Origin: Allostella sp. ATCC 35155
Lineage (GTDB): Bacteria; Pseudomonadota; Alphaproteobacteria; ATCC43930; Allostellaceae
Assembly (NCBI GenBank): GCA_006738865.1
Contig: AP019701.1
Span: forward strand, 353,501 to 417,500
DNA length: 64,000 bases
Reading direction: 5' to 3'
Shown here: in pieces, positions 1 through 10,251 of the stretch
How positions within the stretch are numbered: position 1 is the stretch's first letter
How the letters are laid out: every line of letters starts with the position of its first letter
Notes under the pieces: model-generated
Seen by the model: the letters and a program-made list of their open reading frames with translations, nothing else
What the model was told of the DNA's origin: nothing
Databases searched by the model: none
Program-made: the position numbers and the translations under genes

Positions 1-1423
1 GGACGAAGACGGTCAGCAGCTCAAGGCGCCCGAGGAGCATGCCGAAGGACAGGATCCACAGCGCGCCCTCGGGAATGCTGGCGAAATTGCCGGCGGGACC
101 GATCATCTCGCCGAGGCCGGGGCCGACATTGCCGAGGGCGGTGGCGGCGCCCGAGAGGGCCGTCACGAGGTCGAGCCCGAAGAGGGCGAGCCCCAGCGCG
201 ATGAGGCCGAACGACATGCCGTAGAGGGTGAGGAAGGCCAGCACCGAGAAGACGATCGGCTCGGCCACGACCCTGCCGTTGAAGAGCGGCAGGATGACGC
301 GGTGCGGCTGCATCAGTCGATCGATCTGCACCTTCGCGACGCTGTAGAAGACCTGCAGGCGGAAGATCTTGATGCCGCCGGAGGTCGATCCGGTCATCCC
401 GCCGAGGAAGGTCAGGAAGAAGATGCAGGCGATGGGGAACGCGCCCCACAGGCTGTAGTCCTCGGTCGCGAAGCCCGTCGTCGTCAGGATCGAGGCGACC
501 GTGAAGGCCGCCGCGCGGATCGCGTAGAGGGGGGCGGCATCGTTCACCAGCCCGTGCCACAGGGCGATGGCTCCGGCGAAGGCCGCGAAGATGCCGAGGT
601 ACCAGTGCAGCTGGCTGTCGTGCCGGAGCGGCCGGAAATCGCCGCGGCCGAGGCGGATGAACAGCGGCAGCGTCATCCCGCCCAGCAGCATGAAGATGGT
701 GATGACGATCTCCACCGACGGGTTTCGGAACTGCCCGATGGAGGCGTCGTAGTTGGCGAAGCCGCCGGTCGAGATCGTCGACAGCGCGTGGCACAGCGCA
801 TCGAAGAAGCCGAGGCCGAGCGCCCAGAGGGTCGCCAGGCAGGTGCCCATGAGCACGAAATAGACGACGACGATGGCGTTTGCCATCTGCGAGACGCGGG
901 GCAGCAACTTGTCGGAGCGGTCGGAGGATTCGGTGCGGAAGAGTTGCATTCCGCCGATGCGCAGGAACGGCAGGATGGCCACCGCCATCACGATGATGCC
1001 GATGCCGCCCAGCATGTGCAGGAGGGATCGCCAGAGCAGGATGCCCCGCGGCATCTGGTCGAGGCCCGTCAGGACCGTCGAACCCGTCGTGGTCAGGCCG
1101 GACATGGCCTCGAAATAGGCCTTCGCGTAGCTGAGGTCGGTGCTGCCGAAGACGAAAGGCAGGGCCGCGAAGGCGCAGATCAGCACCCAGGACGCGCCGG
1201 TCAGCACGAAGGTCTGCCGCACTGTCAGGTCGATGCGCCGCGACGGCTGGCACGCCAGCACGAGGCCGCCCCCGATGAAGAGCGTCGCCGCGGCGGAGGC
1301 GGCAAAGGCCCGCCACCCGTCGTTGCCGTCCGCCCAGTCGAGGACGGCCGGCAGCATCATCGCCAATGCGACGACACCGAGCAGCAATCCGATGACGTGC
1401 AGGACCGGGCGCAGCGCCGGCAT
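1..1423 (-). CDS. trkH: TrkH-family potassium uptake protein (C-terminus cut by window edge)
   Basis: Membrane subunit of a Trk/Ktr-type K+ uptake system. About 474 residues are visible from ATG 1423 (MPALRPVL) and only the last few residues should lie outside the window. The protein is almost entirely hydrophobic. The four pore-loop signatures occur in order: SGLTTTGSTVLTG, STISTGGFANYD, SILTTTGFATEDY and TALGNVGPGLG, each with the filter glycine expected of TrkH. It starts 34 bases after folE on the same strand, so it may be read from the folE/apaG transcript. No TrkA regulatory subunit is in the window. Confidence 0.9.
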   Translation of the reverse strand, partial: MPALRPVLHVIGLLLGVVALAMMLPAVLDWADGNDGWRAFAASAAATLFIGGGLVLACQPSRRIDLTVRQTFVLTGASWVLICAFAALPFVFGSTDLSYAKAYFEAMSGLTTTGSTVLTGLDQMPRGILLWRSLLHMLGGIGIIVMAVAILPFLRIGGMQLFRTESSDRSDKLLPRVSQMANAIVVVYFVLMGTCLATLWALGLGFFDALCHALSTISTGGFANYDASIGQFRNPSVEIVITIFMLLGGMTLPLFIRLGRGDFRPLRHDSQLHWYLGIFAAFAGAIALWHGLVNDAAPLYAIRAAAFTVASILTTTGFATEDYSLWGAFPIACIFFLTFLGGMTGSTSGGIKIFRLQVFYSVAKVQIDRLMQPHRVILPLFNGRVVAEPIVFSVLAFLTLYGMSFGLIALGLALFGLDLVTALSGAATALGNVGPGLGEMIGPAGNFASIPEGALWILSFGMLLGRLELLTVFV

Positions 1424-1457
1424 CGGCTGGAGTTTCCGCTCAACCTTCGGGCGGCGA

Positions 1458-2084
1458 TCAGACGTTGCCCGTGCCGGCGGGGCCTCCGACGCCGACGAAG
1501 GCCAGGAATTCGCGCCGCGTCGCGGCGTCGTCGCGGAATGCGCCCAGCATCCGGCTCGTGACCATGCTGGTGCCGGGCTTGTGGACACCGCGGGTGGTCA
1601 TGCATTGGTGCGAGGCCTCGATGACGACGGCCACGCCGTGCGGCTGCAGCACCTCCTCGATCGCATTCGCGATCTGCGCCGTCATCTTCTCCTGGATCTG
1701 GAGGCGGCGGGCATAGATGTCGACGACGCGAGCCAGCTTGCTGATGCCGACGACCCGGGTCTTCGGCAGGTAGGCGACGTGCGCCTTGCCGATGATCGGC
1801 GCCAGATGGTGCTCGCAGTGGCTCTCGAACCGGATGTCGCGGAGTACGACCATCTCGTCGTAGCCCTCGACCTCCTCGAAAGTCCGCTGCAGCACCTCCA
1901 CCGGGTCGAGCGCATAGCCGGCGAAGAACTCTGCGAAGGAACGGGCGACGCGAGCCGGGGTGTCCTTGAGGCCCTCCCGCTCGGGACGGTCCCCGGCCCA
2001 GCGGATCAACGTGCGGACGGCGGACTCCGCCTCCGCCTGCGTCGGCCGGTCGGTGGCGGCGTCCTGGCGATCCTCGGTCTTCAT
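1458..2084 (-). CDS. folE: GTP cyclohydrolase I
   Basis: Converts GTP to 7,8-dihydroneopterin triphosphate, the first step of tetrahydrofolate synthesis (and a source of queuosine precursors). The 208 residues match the bacterial type I enzyme in length. Visible hallmarks are [21 protein letters not shown], with the zinc Cys and catalytic His, then [18 protein letters not shown], and the second zinc-Cys segment [15 protein letters not shown] 2084 follows the ribosome-binding sequence GAGGCAAG. The longer upstream open frame overlaps apaG and is rejected. It lies between apaG and trkH. Confidence 0.95.
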   Translation of the reverse strand: MKTEDRQDAATDRPTQAEAESAVRTLIRWAGDRPEREGLKDTPARVARSFAEFFAGYALDPVEVLQRTFEEVEGYDEMVVLRDIRFESHCEHHLAPIIGKAHVAYLPKTRVVGISKLARVVDIYARRLQIQEKMTAQIANAIEEVLQPHGVAVVIEASHQCMTTRGVHKPGTSMVTSRMLGAFRDDAATRREFLAFVGVGGPAGTGNV

Positions 2085-2118
2085 CTTGCCTCGTTGTCGT
2101 TGTTTCTGGCCGGATCGC

Positions 2119-2511
2119 CTAGTTGAGGCGCACCGGCTGGTGGGGGCTGTCGAGAGAGAAGGCGGGAATACGGACGTCGAACAGGGCGCCGCCCGGCCAC
2201 TCCATCTGATACGTTCCGACCATGATCCCGGATGGGGTCGGCAACGGGGTGCCGCTCGTATACTCGAACGACTGGCCCGGCTCCAGGATCGGCTGCTCGC
2301 CGACGACGCCGGGGCCACGCACCTCCTGCATCCGGCCGAGGGCGTCCGTGATGCGCCAGTGGCGGTTGCGCAGCTGCACCTTCTCGGCCCCGACGTTCTC
2401 GATCTTCACGTGATAGGCCCAGACATAGTGGTTCTCGGCCGGTGACGACTGGTCCTCGAGGTAGAAGGGCTTCACCGTCACGCGGATGTCGCGGGTGATT
2501 TCGCTGTACAT
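2119..2511 (-). CDS. apaG: ApaG family protein (protein associated with Co2+/Mg2+ efflux)
   Basis: Small 130-residue beta-sandwich protein of the ApaG/DUF525 family. The family is genetically linked to Co2+ resistance and Mg2+ efflux in enterics, but its biochemical role is unsettled. The family signature is visible: [26 protein letters not shown], the glycine-rich [13 protein letters not shown], and [12 protein letters not shown]. Length is as expected. It sits 34 bases upstream of folE on the same strand. In enterics apaG neighbours ksgA and apaH, neither of which is present here. Confidence 0.93.
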   Translation of the reverse strand: MYSEITRDIRVTVKPFYLEDQSSPAENHYVWAYHVKIENVGAEKVQLRNRHWRITDALGRMQEVRGPGVVGEQPILEPGQSFEYTSGTPLPTPSGIMVGTYQMEWPGGALFDVRIPAFSLDSPHQPVRLN

Positions 2512-2659
2512 GGCTGGAGCCGCGGAAGTCCGATCGTGCAGGTTGAGTGGGGCCGGCCGTCGGGCGGGCCGGCGAATGTTCGGCGCCGACTATCGGACGA
2601 GCGGCAGGGCTTGTCCAGCCGATGCCCGCGGATGGCGTACGACCACCCTCCGGGGCGCA

Positions 2660-2696
2660 CAAACGAAAACGGCGCCGGCCGAAGCCGACGCCGTTC
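2660..2696 (-). terminator. Rho-independent terminator of the OmpA-family gene
   Basis: Read on the minus strand, a 12-bp stem with one G-U pair (AACGGCGTCGGC / GCCGGCGCCGTT) closes on a UUCG tetraloop. It is followed by TTCGTTTG. It starts about 20 bases after the stop codon at 2717, as expected for the terminator of the lipoprotein gene, and it separates that gene from apaG. Confidence 0.8.
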
Positions 2697-2716
2697 CCGA
2701 TTGGCGTTCGAGATCG

Positions 2717-3562
2717 CTACTGGATGCGGATCTCGGCGCGCCGGTTCTGCGGCTCGCGCACGCCGTCCGGCGTCGGAACCCGCGGCTCGGACTCACCGCG
2801 ACCGGCGGTGGAGACCTGGCCGGAGGCGATGCCGCCACGGACCAGCGCGGCCTTGACCGAGTTGGCGCGACGGACCGAGAGGCCCTGGTTGTACTGCGGC
2901 GTGCCCGAGCGGTCGGTATGGCCGACGACGCTGACCGGACCCGCCTTCTGACGGTAGGAAGCGATCACCTGCTGGATGACGCGAGCGCCCTCGGCGGTGA
3001 TGTTCGAACGGTCGAAGTCGAAGAAGACGATGAACTGACGCGGCGCGGGCGGAGCCGCCGGGGCCGGAGCCGCGGCCGGGGCCGGGCGGGCCTCGAGCTG
3101 GGCGAGCAGGGCATAGAAGTCCCGCTTGCACTTCTCGATGCAGTCGATCTGCCAGCCTTCTTCCTGCTCCTCGACCCAGCAGTCATAGGCGAGCTGGGCG
3201 CCCGCTGCGACGCGGGGCAGACGCTGGCGGCCGCCGGCATCCATCGCCGCGATCAGGCGGGCACGGGCCGACTGGAACTCCGGCATCATGGAAGCGGGCA
3301 GCGCGTAGTTGGCCGGATCCTCCGGCATCACCACCTGACCCTGCCCGGCGGAAAGGCCCTTGCGCGCATACATGTATGCGTCGGACCAGTCGCGGAGACC
3401 TTCCTCCTGGATGGCGAGCGCGCGGTAACCGCTGGCGAGCGCCTGGGTGAATTCCGTACCGCCGGTCTGCGTCATGCCGCGGACCTGGGCGATCTCGGTC
3501 GTGCCGCAAGCGGCCGCCATGAGGCCGACAGCGAACACTGCCCCTAGCTTCATCGATCGCAT
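2717..3562 (-). CDS. OmpA-family lipoprotein
   Basis: Predicted cell-envelope protein of 281 residues. ATG 3562 is chosen because AAGGAGG lies 9 bases upstream on the minus strand; a second ATG at 3553 is possible. The N-terminus MRSMKLGAVFAVGLMAAACG is a short signal peptide ending in a lipobox-like AAAC. A middle region of about 130 residues is followed by an Ala/Pro linker (PAPAAAPAPAAPPAP). The C-terminal OmpA peptidoglycan-binding domain has FIVFFDFDRSNIT, VVGHTDRSGTPQYNQ and RRAEIRIQ. It probably tethers the outer membrane to peptidoglycan. It has its own promoter and terminator. Confidence 0.88.
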   Translation of the reverse strand: MRSMKLGAVFAVGLMAAACGTTEIAQVRGMTQTGGTEFTQALASGYRALAIQEEGLRDWSDAYMYARKGLSAGQGQVVMPEDPANYALPASMMPEFQSARARLIAAMDAGGRQRLPRVAAGAQLAYDCWVEEQEEGWQIDCIEKCKRDFYALLAQLEARPAPAAAPAPAAPPAPRQFIVFFDFDRSNITAEGARVIQQVIASYRQKAGPVSVVGHTDRSGTPQYNQGLSVRRANSVKAALVRGGIASGQVSTAGRGESEPRVPTPDGVREPQNRRAEIRIQ

Positions 3563-3698
3563 GAAGAAAAACCTCCTTGTCGTTTCAGCCCACGTCGCGG
3601 TTCGAACTGTGACCACCGCGACGCCGGGCGCGCCCCACGAACCACCGATGCTGCGACCACCGGAAGGCGAAACGCCTGCCGATACCCCTCGACCATGA

Positions 3699-3726
3699 AT
3701 TCTAGGGTCACGCCAGACCCTGGCAA
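3699..3726 (-). promoter_or_regulatory. Sigma-70-like promoter of the OmpA-family gene
   Basis: On the minus strand, -35 TTGCCA (3726-3721) and -10 TAGAAT (3704-3699) are separated by 16 bases. This places transcription start near 3692 and gives an untranslated leader of about 130 bases. Both hexamers differ from consensus at one or two positions, which is strong for so GC-rich a genome. Confidence 0.6.
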
Positions 3727-3967
3727 CCTTTAAATCCACGACCCCCGCCGGCGGTAACCGCGTGCGCACCCCCCGTGAGAACAGCCACACGCTCCGGCGC
3801 GGCGGCGCGCCACGCCGACAGCATCGTGGCATCTATAGTCGAATCTTCCGCAACCCGGCAGTCCCCTCGACCAGTTGCCCCGGTTCCGCGCGGACTCCCG
3901 CCGCCGATGTGGCGTCGCTGCAACAGCTGCGGCTTCGGAATCACGCTCCTCCGGAACATCGTCGCTC
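3727..3967. other. Intergenic stretch with no recognisable gene
   Basis: Together with the promoter and leader just before it, this is the only stretch of more than 300 bases without a gene (3563-3967). Short open frames exist on both strands but are rich in Arg/Ala/Pro, with no ribosome-binding site or recognisable motif. I see no clear hairpin, tRNA or repeat here. Confidence 0.5.
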
Positions 3968-5218
3968 TCAACGCCGACGGGTGCCGGTGCGATCCATCGC
4001 CCCCGACGATTTTTCGGCAAACTCGACTCGACCGGCGATGCTGGTCGCTGCGACCGCGATGCCGACGGCCGCCAGCCACCAGCTCTGCCACGCCCCGTAG
4101 CTCAGCATTGCGATGACGAGGCCCGCCGCGATCTGGCCGAGCGCGGCGGCGGGCGCGGCCCGGCCGGGCAGGCGGAGGGCGGCGGCGGCGAAGAGCACGA
4201 CCGCGACGGCACCGGCGGCGGCGCCGGGCAGACCCAGCTCCAGCCACCATTGGAGGGCTGCGTTGTGCGGGTGCAGCGGCATCTGCATCGCACCCGACGC
4301 CGGGTCGAGGATGCGCTCCCCGCCCGGAAAGACGCGCGCGACGTTGAGCCCCCAGCCGGCGAACGGGCGCTCCAGGATGCGCTCGGCCGCGAAGCGCCAG
4401 ATCTCGAGCCGGTGCTGGCCCGAGAAGGGCAGGACGGCATCGTCTGCCGCGAAGCCCCCGAACAGGGGATAGACGAGATGGAGCACGAGAAACGGGGCGG
4501 CCAGGATGCCGATGGCGGCCGTCGCCGCGAGCAGCACGGCGGTCGTCCGTCGCGCGGCGAGGGCGAGAAGGAACGCCGCCCCGCCCGTGACGGCCGCGAG
4601 CAGGGCGGCGCGCCCGTCGAGAAACGCCAGCGGCAGGACGATGGCTGCGGCCAGCACCGCGGCAGCCAGCCGGCGGTCCGAGTCGGCGAGGATCGCCAGC
4701 GCGGGCCACAGCAGCATGACGAGGATCGTCGAGCCGGCCTTGAGGGCCATCACCGGGTCGCTCTTGTTGCCGACCAGCGCCTTGACCGCGCCGCCGGTTG
4801 CGGTTTCGACGACGACCAGGATGGCGGCCAGCGCCATACCCGCGACGAGGGCGCGGCCGGCGAGCGCCTTGTCCGCCGGCGGCAGGGCCGTGGCCGTGGT
4901 CGCGAGCAGCGTGGCCGCCGCCAGCAGGTAGACGGTGCGCAGCCACTGGTCGAGCGTGGCAGCGGGGTCGAGCGACCAGGCGAGGCCCAGGAGCGCCCAG
5001 CCCATCAGGATGGCGAACAGAAGGACGAAGGCCGGCACCGGCCGTGGCCGGCTGCCGCCGAGCCAGGCCAGCATCGGCACTGCCAGCCCCGCGACGGCCA
5101 GGATCGGCGCGGCGATGCGGTGGGCATGGAGCGCCAGCACCGCCATCAGGAAGAAGGCGGCCGCCAGCGTCAGGGCCGGCAGGTGGCCGCGGACCGCGTT
5201 CCGCAACGCCGGCATCAT
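3968..5218 (-). CDS. O-antigen ligase / polymerase family membrane protein
   Basis: A 416-residue polytopic membrane protein of the Wzy_C (WaaL/O-antigen ligase) superfamily, which transfers or polymerises lipid-linked polysaccharide at the periplasmic face. Long hydrophobic segments surround a large periplasmic loop. That loop contains QHRLEIWRFAAERILERPF followed by GWGLN and the conserved HPHNAALQWWLELGLPG signature. ATG 5218 overlaps the stop of the upstream AmpG-like gene (ATGA), so the two are probably translationally coupled; a second Met follows at 5215. Whether it acts as ligase or polymerase, and on which glycan, cannot be told. No other LPS gene is adjacent. Confidence 0.82.
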   Translation of the reverse strand: MMPALRNAVRGHLPALTLAAAFFLMAVLALHAHRIAAPILAVAGLAVPMLAWLGGSRPRPVPAFVLLFAILMGWALLGLAWSLDPAATLDQWLRTVYLLAAATLLATTATALPPADKALAGRALVAGMALAAILVVVETATGGAVKALVGNKSDPVMALKAGSTILVMLLWPALAILADSDRRLAAAVLAAAIVLPLAFLDGRAALLAAVTGGAAFLLALAARRTTAVLLAATAAIGILAAPFLVLHLVYPLFGGFAADDAVLPFSGQHRLEIWRFAAERILERPFAGWGLNVARVFPGGERILDPASGAMQMPLHPHNAALQWWLELGLPGAAAGAVAVVLFAAAALRLPGRAAPAAALGQIAAGLVIAMLSYGAWQSWWLAAVGIAVAATSIAGRVEFAEKSSGAMDRTGTRRR

Positions 5219-6525
5219 GACGGCGCGCGCTGCGGCGCGGGCTCGGGAAAGCGGCGGCCGAGCCAGAGGAGGATGAGGAGCGCGGGCAGCGCCGCCGCCG
5301 TGGTCGCGAGGAAGAAGGGAACCCAGCCGAGCACCTCGGAGAGCCAGCCGCCGGACGCCGCCAGATAGCTGCGGCCGACGCCGGCGAGGGCCGAGAGCAG
5401 CGCGTACTGGGTCGCCGCGAACTGGCGCGAGCAGAGGTTCGATATGTAGGCGACGAACGCCGCCGTGCCCATGGCGCCGGTGAAGTTCTCGATCAGGGTC
5501 GTGACCATCAGCATCGCCACGTCGTGCCCGGCCCACACCTGGACGACGTAGGTCAGGTTCGACACGGCCTGCAGCAGGCCGCAGACGAGGAGGCTGCGGA
5601 ACACCCCCCAGCGGTAGACGACGACCCCTGCCGCCGCGAGGCCGGCGAGGGTCGCGCCGACGCCGAACACCTTGGCGACGTTGGCGACTTCGATCTTGGA
5701 GAATCCGAGTTCGACATAGAGCGGGTTCGACATGATCCCGGCCAGCGCGTCGCCCAGCTTGTAGAGGACGACGAAGAGCAGCACCGCGAGCCAGCCGGGG
5801 CGCCGGGTGAAATCCGCGAAGGGGGCGATGACCGCCGCGCGCACCCAGGCGGCGATGCGGACGCCCGCCCCGGCCGTCGCCGGCGGGCGTTCGACCGCCT
5901 CCCGCTCGACCGCCTCCGGTTCCGGCGACAGCAGCACCGTCGCGACGCCGACCAGCATCAGCGCGGCCATCACGGCGTAGGCGACCGCCCAGCCGCCGAA
6001 CGCGGCCGCGTAGAGCGCCCCCGCTCCGCCGGCCAGCATGCCGCCGCGATAGCCCCACTGCACCGCCGCCGCGCCCATTCCCTGTTCCTCGGGGGACAGC
6101 AGCTCGATGCGATAGGCGTCGATGACGATGTCCTGCGTCGCCGACAGGAACGCGACGGCGAGGGCGGCGGCCGCCGTCGGCCAGGCGTTGGCGGCGGGAT
6201 CGGTGAGGCCGAGCGCGACGATGGCCAGGATGAGGGCCGCCTGAATGCCCAGCGTCCAACCGCGGCGCCGGCCGAACCAGCTCGTCAGCGGCGGCAGCGG
6301 CAGCCCGTCGACGAGGGGGGCCCAGAGGAACTTCAGGCTGTAGGCGGTGCCGACGAGGGCGAAGAGCCCGATCGCGGTGCGCGAGACGCCCGATTCCGCG
6401 AGCCAGAAGGAAAGGGTGCCGAAGGTCAGCGGCAGCGGCAGGCCGCTGGCAAATCCCAGCCCGAGAACGGTGGCGAAGCGCGGCTCCCGCCAGAGGGCGG
6501 CAAGGCCGCGCCCCGCCTCGCTCAC
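5215..6525 (-). CDS. AmpG-like MFS permease (muropeptide transporter family)
   Basis: A 436-residue major-facilitator protein with about 12 to 14 membrane segments. Features of AmpG-type permeases are visible: GLPLPLTFGTLSFWLAESGVSRT near the N-terminus (split here as GLPLPLTFGTL and SFWLAESG), FLWAPLVDGLPLP, GRRRGW and SATQDIVIDAYRIELL. AmpG imports GlcNAc-anhydro-muropeptides for peptidoglycan recycling; substrate here is inferred from family only. The gene lies 26 bases after the cyclophilin gene and its stop overlaps the start of the O-antigen ligase-like gene, so all three may form one envelope-related unit. Confidence 0.85.
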   Translation of the reverse strand: MSEAGRGLAALWREPRFATVLGLGFASGLPLPLTFGTLSFWLAESGVSRTAIGLFALVGTAYSLKFLWAPLVDGLPLPPLTSWFGRRRGWTLGIQAALILAIVALGLTDPAANAWPTAAAALAVAFLSATQDIVIDAYRIELLSPEEQGMGAAAVQWGYRGGMLAGGAGALYAAAFGGWAVAYAVMAALMLVGVATVLLSPEPEAVEREAVERPPATAGAGVRIAAWVRAAVIAPFADFTRRPGWLAVLLFVVLYKLGDALAGIMSNPLYVELGFSKIEVANVAKVFGVGATLAGLAAAGVVVYRWGVFRSLLVCGLLQAVSNLTYVVQVWAGHDVAMLMVTTLIENFTGAMGTAAFVAYISNLCSRQFAATQYALLSALAGVGRSYLAASGGWLSEVLGWVPFFLATTAAALPALLILLWLGRRFPEPAPQRAPS

Positions 6526-6551
6526 GGATCGTCCGCCTGCTCTGGAACGGC

Positions 6552-7097
6552 CTACTTCGCGTCCGCGGCGACCTGCATCTTGATGATGCGGTCGGGGTTG
6601 CTGACGGCGCCGTTCTGGACCGACGAGCCCTTCTTGATCTGGTCGACGAACTCCATGCCCTGGGTCACCTTGCCCCAGACCGTGTACTGGCCGTCGAGGT
6701 GCGTCGAGGGCGCGAACATGATGAAGAACTGGCTGTCGGCGCTGTTCGGGTTCTGCGCGCGGGCCATCGAGGTGGTGCCGCGGACATGCCGCTCGCGCGA
6801 GAATTCGGCGTCGAGCTTCTGGCCCGAGCCGCCGGTGCCGTCGCCGCGCGGGTCGCCCGTCTGGGCCATGAACCCGTCGATGACGCGGTGGAAGACGACG
6901 CCGTCATAGAAGCCCTGGCGCGTCAGCTCCTTGATGCGGGCGACATGCTTGGGCGCGAGGTCGGGGCGCATCTCGATGACGACGCGGCCGTCCTTCAGGT
7001 CGAGATAGAGGGTGTTTTCGAGATCGGCTGCTTGCACGGGCGCCTCCAGCAGGAGAAGGCAGCCGACGACAGCGAGGAGAGCGCGGATCATCCGCAT
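6552..7097 (-). CDS. Periplasmic cyclophilin-type peptidyl-prolyl isomerase
   Basis: A 181-residue PPIase that should assist folding of exported proteins. The N-terminus MRMIRALLAVVGCLLLLEAPVQA is a clear Sec signal peptide, so the mature domain starts near residue 24. Cyclophilin signatures are present: FYDGVVFHRVIDGFMAQTGDP with the catalytic Arg/Phe, TSMARAQNPNSADSQFFIM, and LDGQYTVWGKV. Length and order fit the single-domain PpiA class. It precedes the AmpG-like gene on the same strand. Confidence 0.93.
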   Translation of the reverse strand: MRMIRALLAVVGCLLLLEAPVQAADLENTLYLDLKDGRVVIEMRPDLAPKHVARIKELTRQGFYDGVVFHRVIDGFMAQTGDPRGDGTGGSGQKLDAEFSRERHVRGTTSMARAQNPNSADSQFFIMFAPSTHLDGQYTVWGKVTQGMEFVDQIKKGSSVQNGAVSNPDRIIKMQVAADAK

Positions 7098-7174
7098 GGG
7101 CGGCCTCTCGGAAAAGGTTGGTGGGATTGCGATTCGCCGGCCGGACCATAGACGATCGGCGGCCAGGGGGTAAA

Positions 7175-7201
7175 CGCGGGCCGCCCGTTGGCCGGCCCGC
7201 G
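7175..7201 (-). terminator. Probable terminator hairpin after typA
   Basis: A 9-bp perfect stem (CGCGGGCCG / CGGCCCGCG) with a 9-base loop lies directly after the typA stop. Downstream on the minus strand there is only a weak T stretch (TTTA), so it may terminate inefficiently or act as a 3' end stabiliser. Confidence 0.45.
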
Positions 7202-7208
7202 CGCGGCG

Positions 7209-9029
<1,821 letters not shown>

Positions 9030-9083
9030 GGGAACTCGATATGGCTGCGCAGCAAGGTTCGTGCCAGGGAGGGTCCGGGCGCG

Positions 9084-10082
9084 TCAGATGCCGTGGATGA
9101 GCGAGGCGAGCGGCGTCTCCGGACGGGCGCCGAAATGCGAGATCACTTCGGCCGCGGCAATCGAGCCGAGCCGGGCGCAGGTCGCGAGATCGCGGCCGGC
9201 CGTGAGGCCGAAGAGGAAGCCGGCGGCGTAGAGATCGCCGGCGCCGGTGGTGTCGGCAACCCGGGCGACCGGGGCGGCGGCGACCTCGTGCACCGCGTCG
9301 GCGGTGGCGACGGCGCTGCCGGCGGCACTGCGGGTCAGCGCGGCGATCGGCACCGTGCCCCGGATCATGTCGAGCGCGCCCTGGAAGTCGTCCGCCCCGG
9401 TCAGCGACAGGATCTCCACCTCGTTGGCGAAGAGGATGTCGACATGTTCGCGCGCGAAGAGGCGCAGCGCGTCGCGGTGGCGGTCGACGCAGAACGGGTC
9501 GGACAGGCTGAGGGCGACACGGCGGCCGTTGCGCCGGGCGATCTCGGCCGCCTTCACGAAGGCTTCGCGCGCCCGCGGCGGATCGAAGAGATAGCCTTCG
9601 AGATAGGTCACCGCGGACGCCGCGACCGTGTCCTCGTCGACGTCCTCGGGGCCGAGGTCGACGCAGGCGCCGAGATAGGTCGACATCGTCCGCTGCGCGT
9701 CCGGCGTCACCAGGATGAGGCAGCGCGCGGTGCCTGGCCCGGACGTCGCCGGCGCGGTCGGGAAATGGACGCCGGTCGCCCGGATATCGTGGGCGAAGAT
9801 GCGGCCGAGTTCGTCGTCGCGGACCTTGCCGAAATAGGCGGCCCGGCCGCCCAGCGAGGCGACGCCGGCCAGCGTGTTGGCGGCCGATCCGCCGGAAACC
9901 TCGATGCCGGGCCCCATGCGGCCGTACAGCGCATCGGCGCGCTCGGCATCGATCAGGGCCATGGTGCCCTTGGCGAGGCCCTCGCGTTCGAGGAAGGCGT
10001 CGTCGGCATGGGCTAGGACATCGACGATGGCATTGCCGATGCCGACGACATCGTGGCGCGTCTCGGCCATTTCGGGACACAT
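9084..10082 (-). CDS. PfkB/adenosine kinase-family carbohydrate kinase
   Basis: A 332-residue ribokinase-superfamily kinase. Hallmarks are the N-terminal [16 protein letters not shown], the GG-type substrate motif [25 protein letters not shown], and the anion-hole/catalytic segment [17 protein letters not shown] with the catalytic Asp. The short central insertion and these segments resemble the adenosine kinase-like branch common in alphaproteobacteria, so adenosine or a related nucleoside is the likeliest substrate, but fructose or ribose is not excluded. Neither ATG 10082 nor the alternative at 10070 has a strong ribosome-binding site. Confidence 0.88.
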   Translation of the reverse strand: MCPEMAETRHDVVGIGNAIVDVLAHADDAFLEREGLAKGTMALIDAERADALYGRMGPGIEVSGGSAANTLAGVASLGGRAAYFGKVRDDELGRIFAHDIRATGVHFPTAPATSGPGTARCLILVTPDAQRTMSTYLGACVDLGPEDVDEDTVAASAVTYLEGYLFDPPRAREAFVKAAEIARRNGRRVALSLSDPFCVDRHRDALRLFAREHVDILFANEVEILSLTGADDFQGALDMIRGTVPIAALTRSAAGSAVATADAVHEVAAAPVARVADTTGAGDLYAAGFLFGLTAGRDLATCARLGSIAAAEVISHFGARPETPLASLIHGI

Positions 10083-10158
10083 TTCGTTGGAGGATGGGGC
10101 GGGGTTCTATCGGATCGCGAGCGTCCGGGCAAGGCGGACGCAAGAACGGTAGCGACAG

Positions 10159-10200
10159 TGTCACATGGCGATGACAGGATTTGTGGCGACGAATCCTGTC
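10159..10200. promoter_or_regulatory. Inverted repeats upstream of phoX
   Basis: Two overlapping dyads lie between the divergent kinase and phoX genes. TGTCA at 10159-10163 faces TGACA at 10172-10176. GACAGGATT at 10173-10181 is repeated in inverse at 10192-10200 (AATCCTGTC) across a 10-base loop. On the minus strand CTGTCAT followed by CGCC and ATGTGAC resembles half of a PHO box. This fits a regulator site for a phosphatase gene but is unproven. Confidence 0.4.
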
Positions 10201-10251
10201 CGTGGTCTGCCCAAGTCTGGGCGGCCCCGGGTGTCCGGAGACCCTCCGACC

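Noticed and set aside
21..1316. Long open frame opposite or shifted to trkH, plus the plus-strand frames at 302-1561 and 1140-2126
   Set aside because: The TrkH pore-loop signatures are only in the frame starting at 1423 minus. The others contain no domain and are side effects of high third-position GC.
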